NCBI GenBank assembly: GCA_028292565.1
Contig: JAQGMD010000356.1
Span: 1-8,160, forward strand
Direction: 5' to 3'
Source of the DNA: Burkholderia sp.
GTDB taxonomy: Bacteria; Pseudomonadota; Gammaproteobacteria; Burkholderiales; Burkholderiaceae
Length of the DNA stretch: 8,160 bases
Both the position numbers and the translations under genes were made by a program. The stretch's first letter is position 1. The number at the start of each line of letters is the position of its first letter. Under the pieces are notes generated by a model. It was given only the letters and a program-made list of their open reading frames with translations. It was not told the origin of the DNA and did no database searches. This document shows positions 1 to 6,171 of the stretch, in pieces.

Positions 1-120
1 GCAGTACCGGCGCAACATGTGACAGTACGGGGCGCCCGGCACTGCGAGCCGACAACCATTCGTTCGCAGGGTCGAGCCGGCTTCCTTCTTGACATGGCGG
101 GGTCGTTGCAGCCTGATTCT
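1..120. other. Intergenic region downstream of the MFS exporter; possible end of a neighbouring gene
   Basis: No gene can be supported here. A plus-strand frame is open from base 1 to a TAG at 175-177, but it lacks a start and overlaps the exporter gene antisense. Another plus frame ends at a TGA at 20-22, so the 3' tip of a gene could be present. Two imperfect copies of a CAGTAC-plus-GC-rich motif lie at 2-13 and 23-35. No hairpin followed by a T-run is visible that would end the minus-strand exporter transcript. Confidence 0.3.
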
Positions 121-1659
121 TCAACGCGCGGTCCGCTCGCCCAAAACCCGGTTTGGAACCAGGGCCGCCAGCAGTAGCCCGGCCAACGCTACCATGCCGC
201 TTATGATGAACGTGGTGCGAAACGTCCCTTGCACTGCCGCCATCAGTTGCAACCTCGCGGCCTGATCCATTTTTTCAAGCGCACCGCCCAGCATGTCATG
301 CATGTTTTCTCCGCCGGAGAGCATGGCGACCACAGACGGAGCATTCTCGCGCAAGGCGGCGAGCAGCACCGCCGAGAGTATCGCGATACCGACCGCGGCG
401 CCGAGCGAACGGAAAAACGAGGTGGTGGCGGTCGCAATGCCCACATGTTGCGACGGGACGGCGCTCTGAACGGCGACCATGGATGACGGGAACAGGAAAC
501 CGATTCCGGCGCCTCCCACTGCCATGCAGAGCATGCTCAATACGTTTGCGCGCGGATCGACGAAAGCCAGCGCGAATAAAGCCACCGTAACGATCGCCGA
601 CCCTGCCACCTGAAATGGTTTGAAGCGCCCGGTACGCGCAACCAACTGCCCGCAGGTAAACGATCCCGCGGATACGGCGAGGGCGAGCGGCGCAATCTGA
701 TACGCAGCGGCCTCAAGACTGCTGCCGGTGACCAACTGCAGGCGCAAGGGAATCAGGACAGAGAGCGCGATGCTTTGAAAGTAAGCGTTGAACAGGACGA
801 GGCAGGACAGTGTGACAGTAGGCACCCTGAACAGGCCTAGCGGAATGATCGGTTCGACTGCTCGCGTTTCCTGCCAGACGAACATCGCCATGACAACGAT
901 GCCCACTCCGAACAATTTAAGATTATCGCCATCCAGCCACGGGGAGCCCTGCCCGACGCGCGTAACGCCGATCAGCAATGCGGTCAGCCCGATCGTCAGC
1001 AGCGCGGCGCCGAGGTAATCGATCTGCCGCTTCATGCGCGGTACCGGCAAGCGCGCCAATGCGCGGCGGGTGATGAAAATCGTCGCCAGTCCGAGCGGGA
1101 GGTTGATCCAGAATACCCAGCGCCATGACAGGTACTCGGTCAGGAACCCGCCGAGCAGCGGGCCGCATACGCCGGCCGTGGCAAAGGCACCGCTGATATA
1201 GCCTTGATAGCGACCGCGTTCGCGCGCCGACACTACGTCGGCGATGATGGCCTGCGCGACGGAGACCAGGCCGCCGCCTCCGACACCCTGCAGGATGCGC
1301 GCAGCGACCAACATCGGCATCGATTCCGCCAGTGCGCAGGCCACCGACGCGATCAGGAACACGGCAATCGAGAAGGTCAATGTGGCGCGACGCCCGAACA
1401 GGTCACCCAGCTTGCCGTAGATAGGCGTCGACACCGCCATCGCAACCATGTAGCCGGAGACCACCCAGGCGAGCAACTCGACGCCATTCAATTCCGCCGA
1501 CATTCTTGGCAGCGCCACCGCAACGATGGTCTGGTCGATCGCGCCGAGCAGGATCGCCATCATCAGTCCGGTGATGACCGAACGTACTTCTCTTTGTGAC
1601 AGGACGGGACGGGATTCGGTAGAGGCTTCGGTGTGCAGGATTTCTTTTTCTGGTGCCAT
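121..1659 (-). CDS. DHA2-family MFS multidrug exporter (EmrB/QacA type)
   Basis: The product is a proton-driven exporter of drugs or toxic organic compounds in the inner membrane. Numbering from ATG 1659 gives 512 residues, typical of the 14-helix DHA2 family. Helix 1 carries the conserved acidic IDQTIV segment (Asp42). Motif A, GKLGDLFGRRA, is at 82-92, RILQGVGGG is at 121-129, and the antiporter motif C core GPLLGG is at 166-171, followed by WRWVFWINLP at 179-188. About 14 hydrophobic segments fill the rest. The start is uncertain. ATG 1659 puts the usual short tail of about 27 residues before helix 1 but has no clear ribosome site. An in-frame GTG at 1744-1746 would give 541 residues and has a GGGAG only 4 bases upstream. 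The gene diverges from rarD, and no regulator or membrane-fusion partner lies beside it, so the substrate is unknown. It ends in TGA at 121-123. Confidence 0.9.
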   Translation of the reverse strand: MAPEKEILHTEASTESRPVLSQREVRSVITGLMMAILLGAIDQTIVAVALPRMSAELNGVELLAWVVSGYMVAMAVSTPIYGKLGDLFGRRATLTFSIAVFLIASVACALAESMPMLVAARILQGVGGGGLVSVAQAIIADVVSARERGRYQGYISGAFATAGVCGPLLGGFLTEYLSWRWVFWINLPLGLATIFITRRALARLPVPRMKRQIDYLGAALLTIGLTALLIGVTRVGQGSPWLDGDNLKLFGVGIVVMAMFVWQETRAVEPIIPLGLFRVPTVTLSCLVLFNAYFQSIALSVLIPLRLQLVTGSSLEAAAYQIAPLALAVSAGSFTCGQLVARTGRFKPFQVAGSAIVTVALFALAFVDPRANVLSMLCMAVGGAGIGFLFPSSMVAVQSAVPSQHVGIATATTSFFRSLGAAVGIAILSAVLLAALRENAPSVVAMLSGGENMHDMLGGALEKMDQAARLQLMAAVQGTFRTTFIISGMVALAGLLLAALVPNRVLGERTAR

Positions 1660-1746
1660 ATCGGTGTCGCGCTGCAGTACTACTGTCTCTTTTAAGCGGG
1701 AAGGTGATGATACTTTACCTGCGGTTATTGCGTTTTTCAGGCGCAC

Positions 1747-1832
1747 CGGGCTCCCACCACGTAGCTTCCTGTTAACTGAGATAATTGCCGCACATCGCGA
1801 CTTTCCGTCCGTACATCCCTATCTCATCCGCC
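1747..1832. promoter_or_regulatory. Divergent promoter region between the MFS exporter and rarD
   Basis: Both flanking genes are transcribed outward from here, so their promoters must lie here or inside the first codons. A GATAAT hexamer at 1780-1785 could be a plus-strand -10 box about 40-50 bases upstream of the rarD ATG, but no good -35 box sits at the right distance. GTTAAC at 1771-1776 is a 6-bp palindrome. I cannot define a minus-strand promoter. The region assignment is firm; the individual boxes are guesses. Confidence 0.4.
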
Positions 1833-2717
1833 ATGCAAGCTGGAATGCTTTATGCTGCGCTCGCCTACATCCTGTGGGGAGTATTTCCTGTCTATTTCAA
1901 GGCGTTGCATGACGTGTCCGCGGACCAGATCCTGGTGCATCGCATGTTGTGGTCGCTTGCCTTTGTGCTGGTGGTGCTGGCATGGCGCAGGCAGTGGTCG
2001 TGGATCGGCACGGTCATCCGTCAGCCCCGTATTCTGGCGGGGTTCACCGCCAGCGCGCTGATCCTGTCCACCAACTGGTTCATTTACATCTGGGCGGTCA
2101 ATAGTGGAAAGGTGCTCGAAGCCAGCCTCGGTTATTTCATCAACCCGCTGGTCAACGTCACGCTCGGCTTCGTCTTCCTGCATGAGCGCCTGCGACCGGC
2201 CCAATGGGCGGCGGTAGCGTTGGCGGCATGCGGCGTCGCATGGCTGACGTGGTACACCGGCCAACTGCCCTGGGTCGCGTTGCTGCTGGCCATCACATTC
2301 GGCGCCTACGGCCTGCTTCGCAAAACCGCGGCGCTCGGACCGCTGGAAGGCCTCACTCTCGAAACGCTGGTGCTGTTTCCGCTGGCGCTTGGTTATCTGG
2401 TCCTGCTTACTGTCACCAACCAGAACAGTTTCGCCGGTGCGCCCGCATCATCCCAATGGCTGCTGGTTGCCGCAGGACCGATCACCGCGATACCGCTACT
2501 CTTGTTCGCGGCCGGCGCGCGGCGCATCCCGATGTCGATGTTGGGTTTGATGCAATACATCAGTCCGACCATCCAGTTGCTGCTCGGCGTATGGCTGTAC
2601 AACGAACCGTTCGGCGGCGCGCGGCTGGCCGGGTTTATCCTGATCTGGACGGCGTTGCTTGTTTATTCACTGGAAGGTTTATGGCGTGCGTGGTCGACCA
2701 GGACGACCGCCGCCTGA
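1833..2717 (+). CDS. rarD: RarD, EamA/DMT-superfamily permease
   Basis: This is an inner-membrane permease of the drug/metabolite transporter superfamily. Homologues are named RarD after a chloramphenicol-sensitivity phenotype, and the natural substrate is not settled. From ATG 1833 it has 294 residues, close to the roughly 296 of the E. coli protein. The N-terminal AYILWGVFPVYFKAL (11-25) followed by ADQILVHRMLWS (30-41) is the RarD pattern. The family's most conserved block runs from NWFIYIWAVNSGKVLEASLG (81-100) through FINPLV to FLHERL (115-120). The second half repeats it as QYISPTIQLLLGVWLYNEPF (241-260). About ten hydrophobic helices make two EamA repeats. A TTG at 1785 and an ATG at 1845 are alternative starts; 1833 fits the family length best. 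The stop TGA is 64 bases before ettA, with no terminator between, so the two may be co-transcribed. Confidence 0.93.
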   Translation: MQAGMLYAALAYILWGVFPVYFKALHDVSADQILVHRMLWSLAFVLVVLAWRRQWSWIGTVIRQPRILAGFTASALILSTNWFIYIWAVNSGKVLEASLGYFINPLVNVTLGFVFLHERLRPAQWAAVALAACGVAWLTWYTGQLPWVALLLAITFGAYGLLRKTAALGPLEGLTLETLVLFPLALGYLVLLTVTNQNSFAGAPASSQWLLVAAGPITAIPLLLFAAGARRIPMSMLGLMQYISPTIQLLLGVWLYNEPFGGARLAGFILIWTALLVYSLEGLWRAWSTRTTAA

Positions 2718-2781
2718 TTCTTCTTCTGCCTCTTCTGTCGTATCCTACTCATCTTTACATCACGAGCATCCAGGAGCACAC
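2718..2781 (+). promoter_or_regulatory. rarD-ettA intergenic leader with AGGAG ribosome binding site
   Basis: The first half is strikingly poor in purines (C/T-rich from 2718 to about 2757). AGGAG at 2772-2776 lies 5 bases before ATG 2782 and decides the ettA start. The open frame extends upstream to 2659 inside rarD, but that extension lacks homology to EttA. There is no hairpin terminator in the gap, which leaves read-through from rarD possible. A separate ettA promoter is not recognisable. Confidence 0.6.
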
Positions 2782-4449
2782 ATGGCTCAATACGTTTACA
2801 CAATGAACCGCGTGGGCAAGATCGTCCCGCCCAAGCGCCAGATCCTCAAGGACATTTCCCTCTCCTTTTTTCCGGGCGCAAAAATCGGTGTGCTGGGCCT
2901 GAACGGCTCGGGCAAATCGACGCTGCTGAAAATCATGGCCGGCATCGACAAGGAGATCGAAGGCGAAGCCGTGCCGATGCCGGGCCTGAACATTGGCTAC
3001 CTGCCGCAGGAACCGCAACTCGATCCGGAGCAGACCGTGCGCCAGGCAGTCGAATCCGCGCTGGGCGAAGTCTTTGAAGCGCAAGGCAAACTCGACGCGG
3101 TGTATGCCGCGTACGCCGAGCCGGATGCCGACTTCGATGCACTCGCCGCCGAGCAGCAGCGCCTGGAAGCGATCATCGCCGCGAGCGACGGCAACAATGT
3201 AAATGTACAGCTTGAAATGGCTGCCGATGCGCTGCGCCTGCCACCATGGGATGCAAAGATCGGCGTCCTCTCCGGTGGTGAAAAGCGCCGCGTCGCGCTG
3301 TGCCGCCTGCTGCTCTCCAAACCCGACATGCTGCTGCTCGATGAACCGACCAACCACCTCGATGCGGAATCGGTCGACTGGCTCGAGCAGTTCCTGCAGC
3401 GCTTCCCCGGCACGGTGGTCGGCATCACGCACGATCGCTACTTCCTCGACAACGCGGCCGAGTGGATACTTGAGCTCGACCGCGGCCATGGCATTCCCTG
3501 GAAGGGCAACTACAGCTCCTGGCTGGAGCAGAAGGAAGCGCGCCTGAAGCAGGAAGAATCGAGCGAATCCGCACGCCAGAAAACCATCAGGAAGGAACTG
3601 GAATGGGTGCGCCAGAACCCGAAAGGCCGGCAGGCGAAGAGCAAGGCCCGCCTGGCCCGCTTCAACGAGTTGAGCGACCACGAATACCAGAAGCGCAACG
3701 AAACGCAGGAGATCTTCATTCCGGTTGCGGAGCGTCTGGGCAATGAAGTCATCGAGTTCAAGAATGTCAGCAAAGCGTACGGCGACCGCCTGCTGATCGA
3801 CGACCTCAGCTTCAAGATTCCGGCCGGCGCGATCGTCGGCATCATCGGCCCGAACGGCGCCGGCAAGTCGACATTGTTCCGCATGATCGCCGGCAAGGAA
3901 AATCCGGACGGCGGCGAAATTGTGGTGGGGCCGACAGTCAAACTCTCGCTGGTCGACCAGTCGCGCAACGAACTCAATGACAAGAAGAGCGTTTTTGACG
4001 ATGTCTCCAACGGCGCCGACATCCTGACGGTTGGCCGCTTTGAAATGTCGTCGCGCGCGTATCTCGGCCGCTTCAACTTCAAAGGGAACGACCAGCAGAA
4101 AATCGTCGGCAACCTGTCCGGCGGCGAGCGCGGTCGTTTGCACCTGGCGAAGACTTTGCTCATGGGCGGCAACATGCTGCTGCTCGATGAGCCGTCGAAC
4201 GACCTTGACGTGGAAACGCTGCGCGCGCTGGAAGATGCGTTGCTGGAGTTTGCCGGCAGTGTGATGGTGATCTCGCACGATCGCTGGTTCCTTGACCGGA
4301 TTGCGACGCACATTCTTTCCTTCGAAGGCGATTCGAAGGTCGTGTTCTTCGACGGAAATTACCAGGAATACGAAGCGGACAAGAAGAAGCGTCTCGGCGA
4401 GGAAGGCGCGAAGCCGAAGCGGATCCGGTATAAGCCGGTTACGCGCTGA
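2782..4449 (+). CDS. ettA: EttA, energy-dependent translational throttle protein (ABC-F ATPase)
   Basis: This is a cytoplasmic ABC-F ATPase that binds the ribosomal E site and couples the first elongation steps to the ATP/ADP ratio. It has 555 residues, the same length as E. coli EttA. Domain 1 has Walker A GLNGSGKS (39-46), signature LSGGEKRR (163-170), Walker B with [11 protein letters not shown] ending at 194 (catalytic Glu188) and H-loop His217. The EttA-type arm insertion is about 95-140. The charged P-site tRNA-interaction linker is about 243-322, rich in Lys/Arg/Glu ([21 protein letters not shown] region). Domain 2 has Walker A GPNGAGKS (356-363), signature LSGGERGR (445-452), catalytic Glu470 in [11 protein letters not shown], and His499 in ISHDRWFLD. 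Both catalytic glutamates fall at the E. coli positions. There are no membrane segments, so it is not a transporter. The gene ends at a strong terminator. Confidence 0.97.
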   Translation: MAQYVYTMNRVGKIVPPKRQILKDISLSFFPGAKIGVLGLNGSGKSTLLKIMAGIDKEIEGEAVPMPGLNIGYLPQEPQLDPEQTVRQAVESALGEVFEAQGKLDAVYAAYAEPDADFDALAAEQQRLEAIIAASDGNNVNVQLEMAADALRLPPWDAKIGVLSGGEKRRVALCRLLLSKPDMLLLDEPTNHLDAESVDWLEQFLQRFPGTVVGITHDRYFLDNAAEWILELDRGHGIPWKGNYSSWLEQKEARLKQEESSESARQKTIRKELEWVRQNPKGRQAKSKARLARFNELSDHEYQKRNETQEIFIPVAERLGNEVIEFKNVSKAYGDRLLIDDLSFKIPAGAIVGIIGPNGAGKSTLFRMIAGKENPDGGEIVVGPTVKLSLVDQSRNELNDKKSVFDDVSNGADILTVGRFEMSSRAYLGRFNFKGNDQQKIVGNLSGGERGRLHLAKTLLMGGNMLLLDEPSNDLDVETLRALEDALLEFAGSVMVISHDRWFLDRIATHILSFEGDSKVVFFDGNYQEYEADKKKRLGEEGAKPKRIRYKPVTR

Positions 4450-4457
4450 TTGAAATC

Positions 4458-4485
4458 ATGCTGCCCGCAAGTCGGGCAGCATTTT
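4458..4485 (+). terminator. Intrinsic terminator of ettA
   Basis: A perfect 10-bp stem, ATGCTGCCCG (4458-4467) pairing with CGGGCAGCAT (4473-4482), closes a 5-base CAAGT loop and runs into TTTT (4482-4485). It begins 9 bases after the ettA stop. It should end the rarD/ettA transcript. Confidence 0.92.
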
Positions 4486-4670
4486 CGCCGGAGTCCGCCC
4501 CGCTCAAGACCATCGTTGAAGACGAAGGAATACGCCGACCACGATCGCACACCATGCGGCTGCCTCGGGAAGACTTAACAGCCATGGGGCGAGGCACAAC
4601 CAGAGGCACAACCAGGTCCCGAGCGGCAAGAATGCCGGGAGCAGGCGCAATGCAGAAGCGGAACGGCCAT
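4486..4670. other. Gene-free stretch between terminators
   Basis: I see no supportable gene. Short open frames on both strands have no ribosome site or recognisable family, and one runs through a terminator hairpin. The notable content is a perfect tandem 12-bp duplication at 4591-4614, listed separately. The rest looks like unconstrained intergenic DNA. Confidence 0.5.
4591..4614. repeat. Two perfect tandem copies of a 12-bp unit
   Basis: GAGGCACAACCA occurs at 4591-4602 and again at 4603-4614 with no mismatch and no gap. A perfect head-to-tail copy in non-coding DNA usually reflects recent replication slippage, and its copy number may vary between strains. No function is evident. Confidence 0.9.
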
Positions 4671-4704
4671 AAAAAAAGCCCGCGAACCTTGCGGCTTGCG
4701 GGCT
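4671..4704 (-). terminator. Minus-strand intrinsic terminator with GCAA tetraloop
   Basis: Read on the minus strand, AGCCCGC pairs with GCGGGCT (arms at 4698-4704 and 4677-4683). An inner extension of A-U, G·U and two C-G pairs is capped by a GCAA tetraloop, and seven U residues follow (A-run at 4671-4677 on plus). On the plus strand the A-run precedes the hairpin and no T-run follows, so it is one-directional. The minus-strand genes to the right already have a terminator at 4822-4857. This one is therefore either a backup or the end of a separate short transcript. Confidence 0.8.
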
Positions 4705-4775
4705 AAATCCAATTCAAGAGAGTTGGAGGAGACAGAAAGCATCTTACCTTCCAGCAACTACCTTGTCTCCTTTAT
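4671..4775 (-). ncRNA. Candidate structured small RNA (unproven)
   Basis: The evidence is structural only. Read on the minus strand, AGGAGACA (plus 4764-4771) and TGTCTCCT (plus 4727-4734) form a perfect 8-bp stem around a 29-base loop. A 5-bp TCCAA/TTGGA stem (4723-4727 and 4708-4712) comes next, and the intrinsic terminator at 4671-4704 closes the unit. No gene ends here on this strand, so the terminator otherwise has no obvious client. A start codon with a GGAAGG upstream is present (ATG at 4735-4737 on the complement), but that reading frame runs straight through the terminator stem, so it is unlikely to be a protein. Upstream promoter boxes are weak. It could equally be a decayed leader or untranslated tail. 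There is no match to a family I recognise. Confidence 0.3.
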
Positions 4776-4800
4776 TCTCGTGATAACAGATATGCGAATC

Positions 4801-4810
4801 AGTTATAACT
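4801..4810. repeat. 10-bp perfect AT-rich palindrome
   Basis: AGTTATAACT is its own reverse complement. It sits between the bidirectional terminator and the inverted AGGAGACA repeat. Such sites can be operators, but 10 bp is short and chance is possible. Confidence 0.4.
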
Positions 4811-4821
4811 TTCGAACAATT

Positions 4822-4857
4822 AAAAGCCCGCCGGGCTATAAGCCTGGCGGGCTTTTT
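4822..4857. terminator. Long bidirectional intrinsic terminator
   Basis: AAAAGCCCGCC (4822-4832) pairs perfectly with GGCGGGCTTTT (4846-4856). The stem continues through G·U, two G-C, a C-G and a U-A pair to a 3-base loop. T-runs flank it on both strands (TTTTT at 4853-4857; AAAA at 4822-4825 gives UUUU on minus). It lies about 120 bases after the dehydrogenase stop and should end that minus-strand transcript, and it can also stop plus-strand transcription. Confidence 0.92.
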
Positions 4858-4977
4858 GTCTCCTACGTCCTGAAGTGGATTTTTTTTTGTACTGCGAAAG
4901 TATGGTACACCACAATTGCATAAATGCACCAAAATCTTGTCAGACTTTGTCTTACTTTTTGTGGGGCTCCAAGTGGC
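4858..4977. other. 3' untranslated region of the dehydrogenase transcript, with T9 tract and small palindromes
   Basis: No gene is supported. It contains nine consecutive T residues at 4880-4888 with no preceding hairpin. There is also a cluster of short dyads: TGGT-AC-ACCA at 4903-4912 and TGCAT-AA-ATGCA at 4917-4928. These resemble regulator half-sites but lie on the 3' side of the nearest gene. Confidence 0.4.
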
Positions 4978-6171
4978 TCAGTGTACGTGCGCCCGGCTCT
5001 CTTGCCAGGGTTTCAACACCACCTTGATGCACTCTTCCTCCTTGTTCTTGAAGATGTCGTACCCGCGCGGCGCTTCGTCTAGTGACAGGGTGTGCGTGAT
5101 GATGCAGGTGGTATCGATCTCGCCCTTCTGGATACGCTCCAGCAGCGGTTGCATGTAGCGCTGCACATGCGTCTGTCCCGTCTTGATCGTGAGCGAGCGG
5201 TTCATCACCGAGCCGAATGGAATCTTGTCGACAAAGCCGCCGTACACACCAGGGACCGAGACATTGCCGCCATTGCGGCAAGCCAGAAGCGCTTCGCGCA
5301 GGGCGATCGGGCGGTCGGATTCCAGTTTGGTCGCCTGTTTCACCCGGTCATAGGCGTAACTGATGCCCACGCCGTGCGCTTCCATGCCGACCGCGTCGAT
5401 GCAGGCATCCGGTCCGCGGCTGCCGGTCATTTCCTTCAGCGCGTCGAGGACGTTGACTTCTTCATAATTGAGCGTCTCCGCCTTCAGCCGGCGCGCCAGG
5501 CGCAGCCGCTCCGGGAAGCGGTCGATTGCAATCACGCGCTCGGCGCCGAGCAAGTACGCACTCTGAATCGCGAACTGACCGACCGGACCGCAGCCCCAGA
5601 TGGCGACCACGTCGCCACGCTCGATGTCGCAGTTTTCCGCCGCCATCCAGCCGGTGGGCAGTATGTCGGACAGGAACAGCACCTGTTCATCGGTGAGGCC
5701 ATCGGGCACCTTCATCGGTCCGACGTCCGCATACGGTACACGCGCATACTGCGCCTGCCCGCCGGCATAACCGCCGGTGAGATGGGAATAGCCGAAGATG
5801 CCGGCCGGAGAGTGGCCCCACATCTTTTCCGCCATCCAGGCATTTGGGTTCGAATTCTCGCAGACCGAAAACAGCTTCTCCTGGCAGAAGAAACAATTGC
5901 CGCATGCGATAGGGAACGGCACCACCACGCGGTCGCCGGCTTTCAGGTTAGTGACGCCGCTGCCGACGTCCATGATCTCGCCCATGAATTCGTGGCCGAG
6001 GATGTCGCCTTTTTCCATGGTCGGCACATAGCCGTTATACAAGTGCAGGTCGGACCCGCAGATGGCGGTCGAGGTGATTTTGACGATGGCGTCGCGCGGA
6101 TTCAGAATTGACGGATCGGGGACATTGTCGACCCGCACATCGTTGGAGCCATACCAGCAGTTCGCTCTCAT
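4978..6171 (-). CDS. Zinc-dependent MDR alcohol dehydrogenase, formaldehyde dehydrogenase-like
   Basis: This soluble enzyme is predicted to oxidise an alcohol or aldehyde adduct with NAD. It has 397 residues, in the range of the glutathione-independent formaldehyde dehydrogenase subgroup. Catalytic zinc ligands are visible as Cys38 in CGSD, His60-Glu61 in GHE, and Asp170 in the LSDILPTGW segment. The structural zinc lobe has Cys90, Cys93, Cys96 and Cys104. The Rossmann fold has GCGPVG (193-198), and the second strand ends in Asp217 (VIAIDR), which favours NAD over NADP. The ATG at 6169-6171 overlaps the upstream stop as ATGA, with an AGGAAAGG-like ribosome site about 9 bases before it, so the two genes are probably translationally coupled. 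No thiol or signal peptide partner is beside it. The exact substrate is unknown; threonine or sorbitol dehydrogenase relatives are less likely given the fold signature. Confidence 0.9.
   Translation of the reverse strand: MRANCWYGSNDVRVDNVPDPSILNPRDAIVKITSTAICGSDLHLYNGYVPTMEKGDILGHEFMGEIMDVGSGVTNLKAGDRVVVPFPIACGNCFFCQEKLFSVCENSNPNAWMAEKMWGHSPAGIFGYSHLTGGYAGGQAQYARVPYADVGPMKVPDGLTDEQVLFLSDILPTGWMAAENCDIERGDVVAIWGCGPVGQFAIQSAYLLGAERVIAIDRFPERLRLARRLKAETLNYEEVNVLDALKEMTGSRGPDACIDAVGMEAHGVGISYAYDRVKQATKLESDRPIALREALLACRNGGNVSVPGVYGGFVDKIPFGSVMNRSLTIKTGQTHVQRYMQPLLERIQKGEIDTTCIITHTLSLDEAPRGYDIFKNKEEECIKVVLKPWQESRAHVH

Noticed and set aside
1204..1599. A 131-codon plus-strand frame inside the MFS exporter
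   Set aside because: It is the antisense of the conserved motif A to motif C region of the exporter and has no independent support.
2659..2781. An N-terminally extended EttA starting inside rarD
   Set aside because: The extra 41 residues overlap the rarD 3' end and have no EttA counterpart. The AGGAG site and the 555-residue length fix the start at 2782.
2755..4311. A 518-codon open frame antisense to ettA
   Set aside because: It mirrors a high-GC gene whose codon bias suppresses stops on the opposite strand. The plus strand carries unmistakable ABC-F motifs at the exact E. coli positions, and the antisense product is His/Arg/Gln-rich with no recognisable domain.
4575..4757. A 60-codon minus-strand frame with GGAAGG before an internal ATG
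   Set aside because: It runs through the terminator hairpin and U-run at 4671-4704 and then through the tandem 12-bp repeat, so it is not a credible gene.
4925..4945. NtrC operator built around TGCACCA
   Set aside because: Only one half-site is present. The other half with the required spacing and orientation is missing, and there is no sigma-54 -24/-12 promoter beside it.
5092..6111. A 339-codon open frame antisense to the dehydrogenase
   Set aside because: It lies wholly inside a gene with complete zinc and Rossmann motifs, its product is Arg/His/Ala-rich without domain features, and no ribosome site is apparent.
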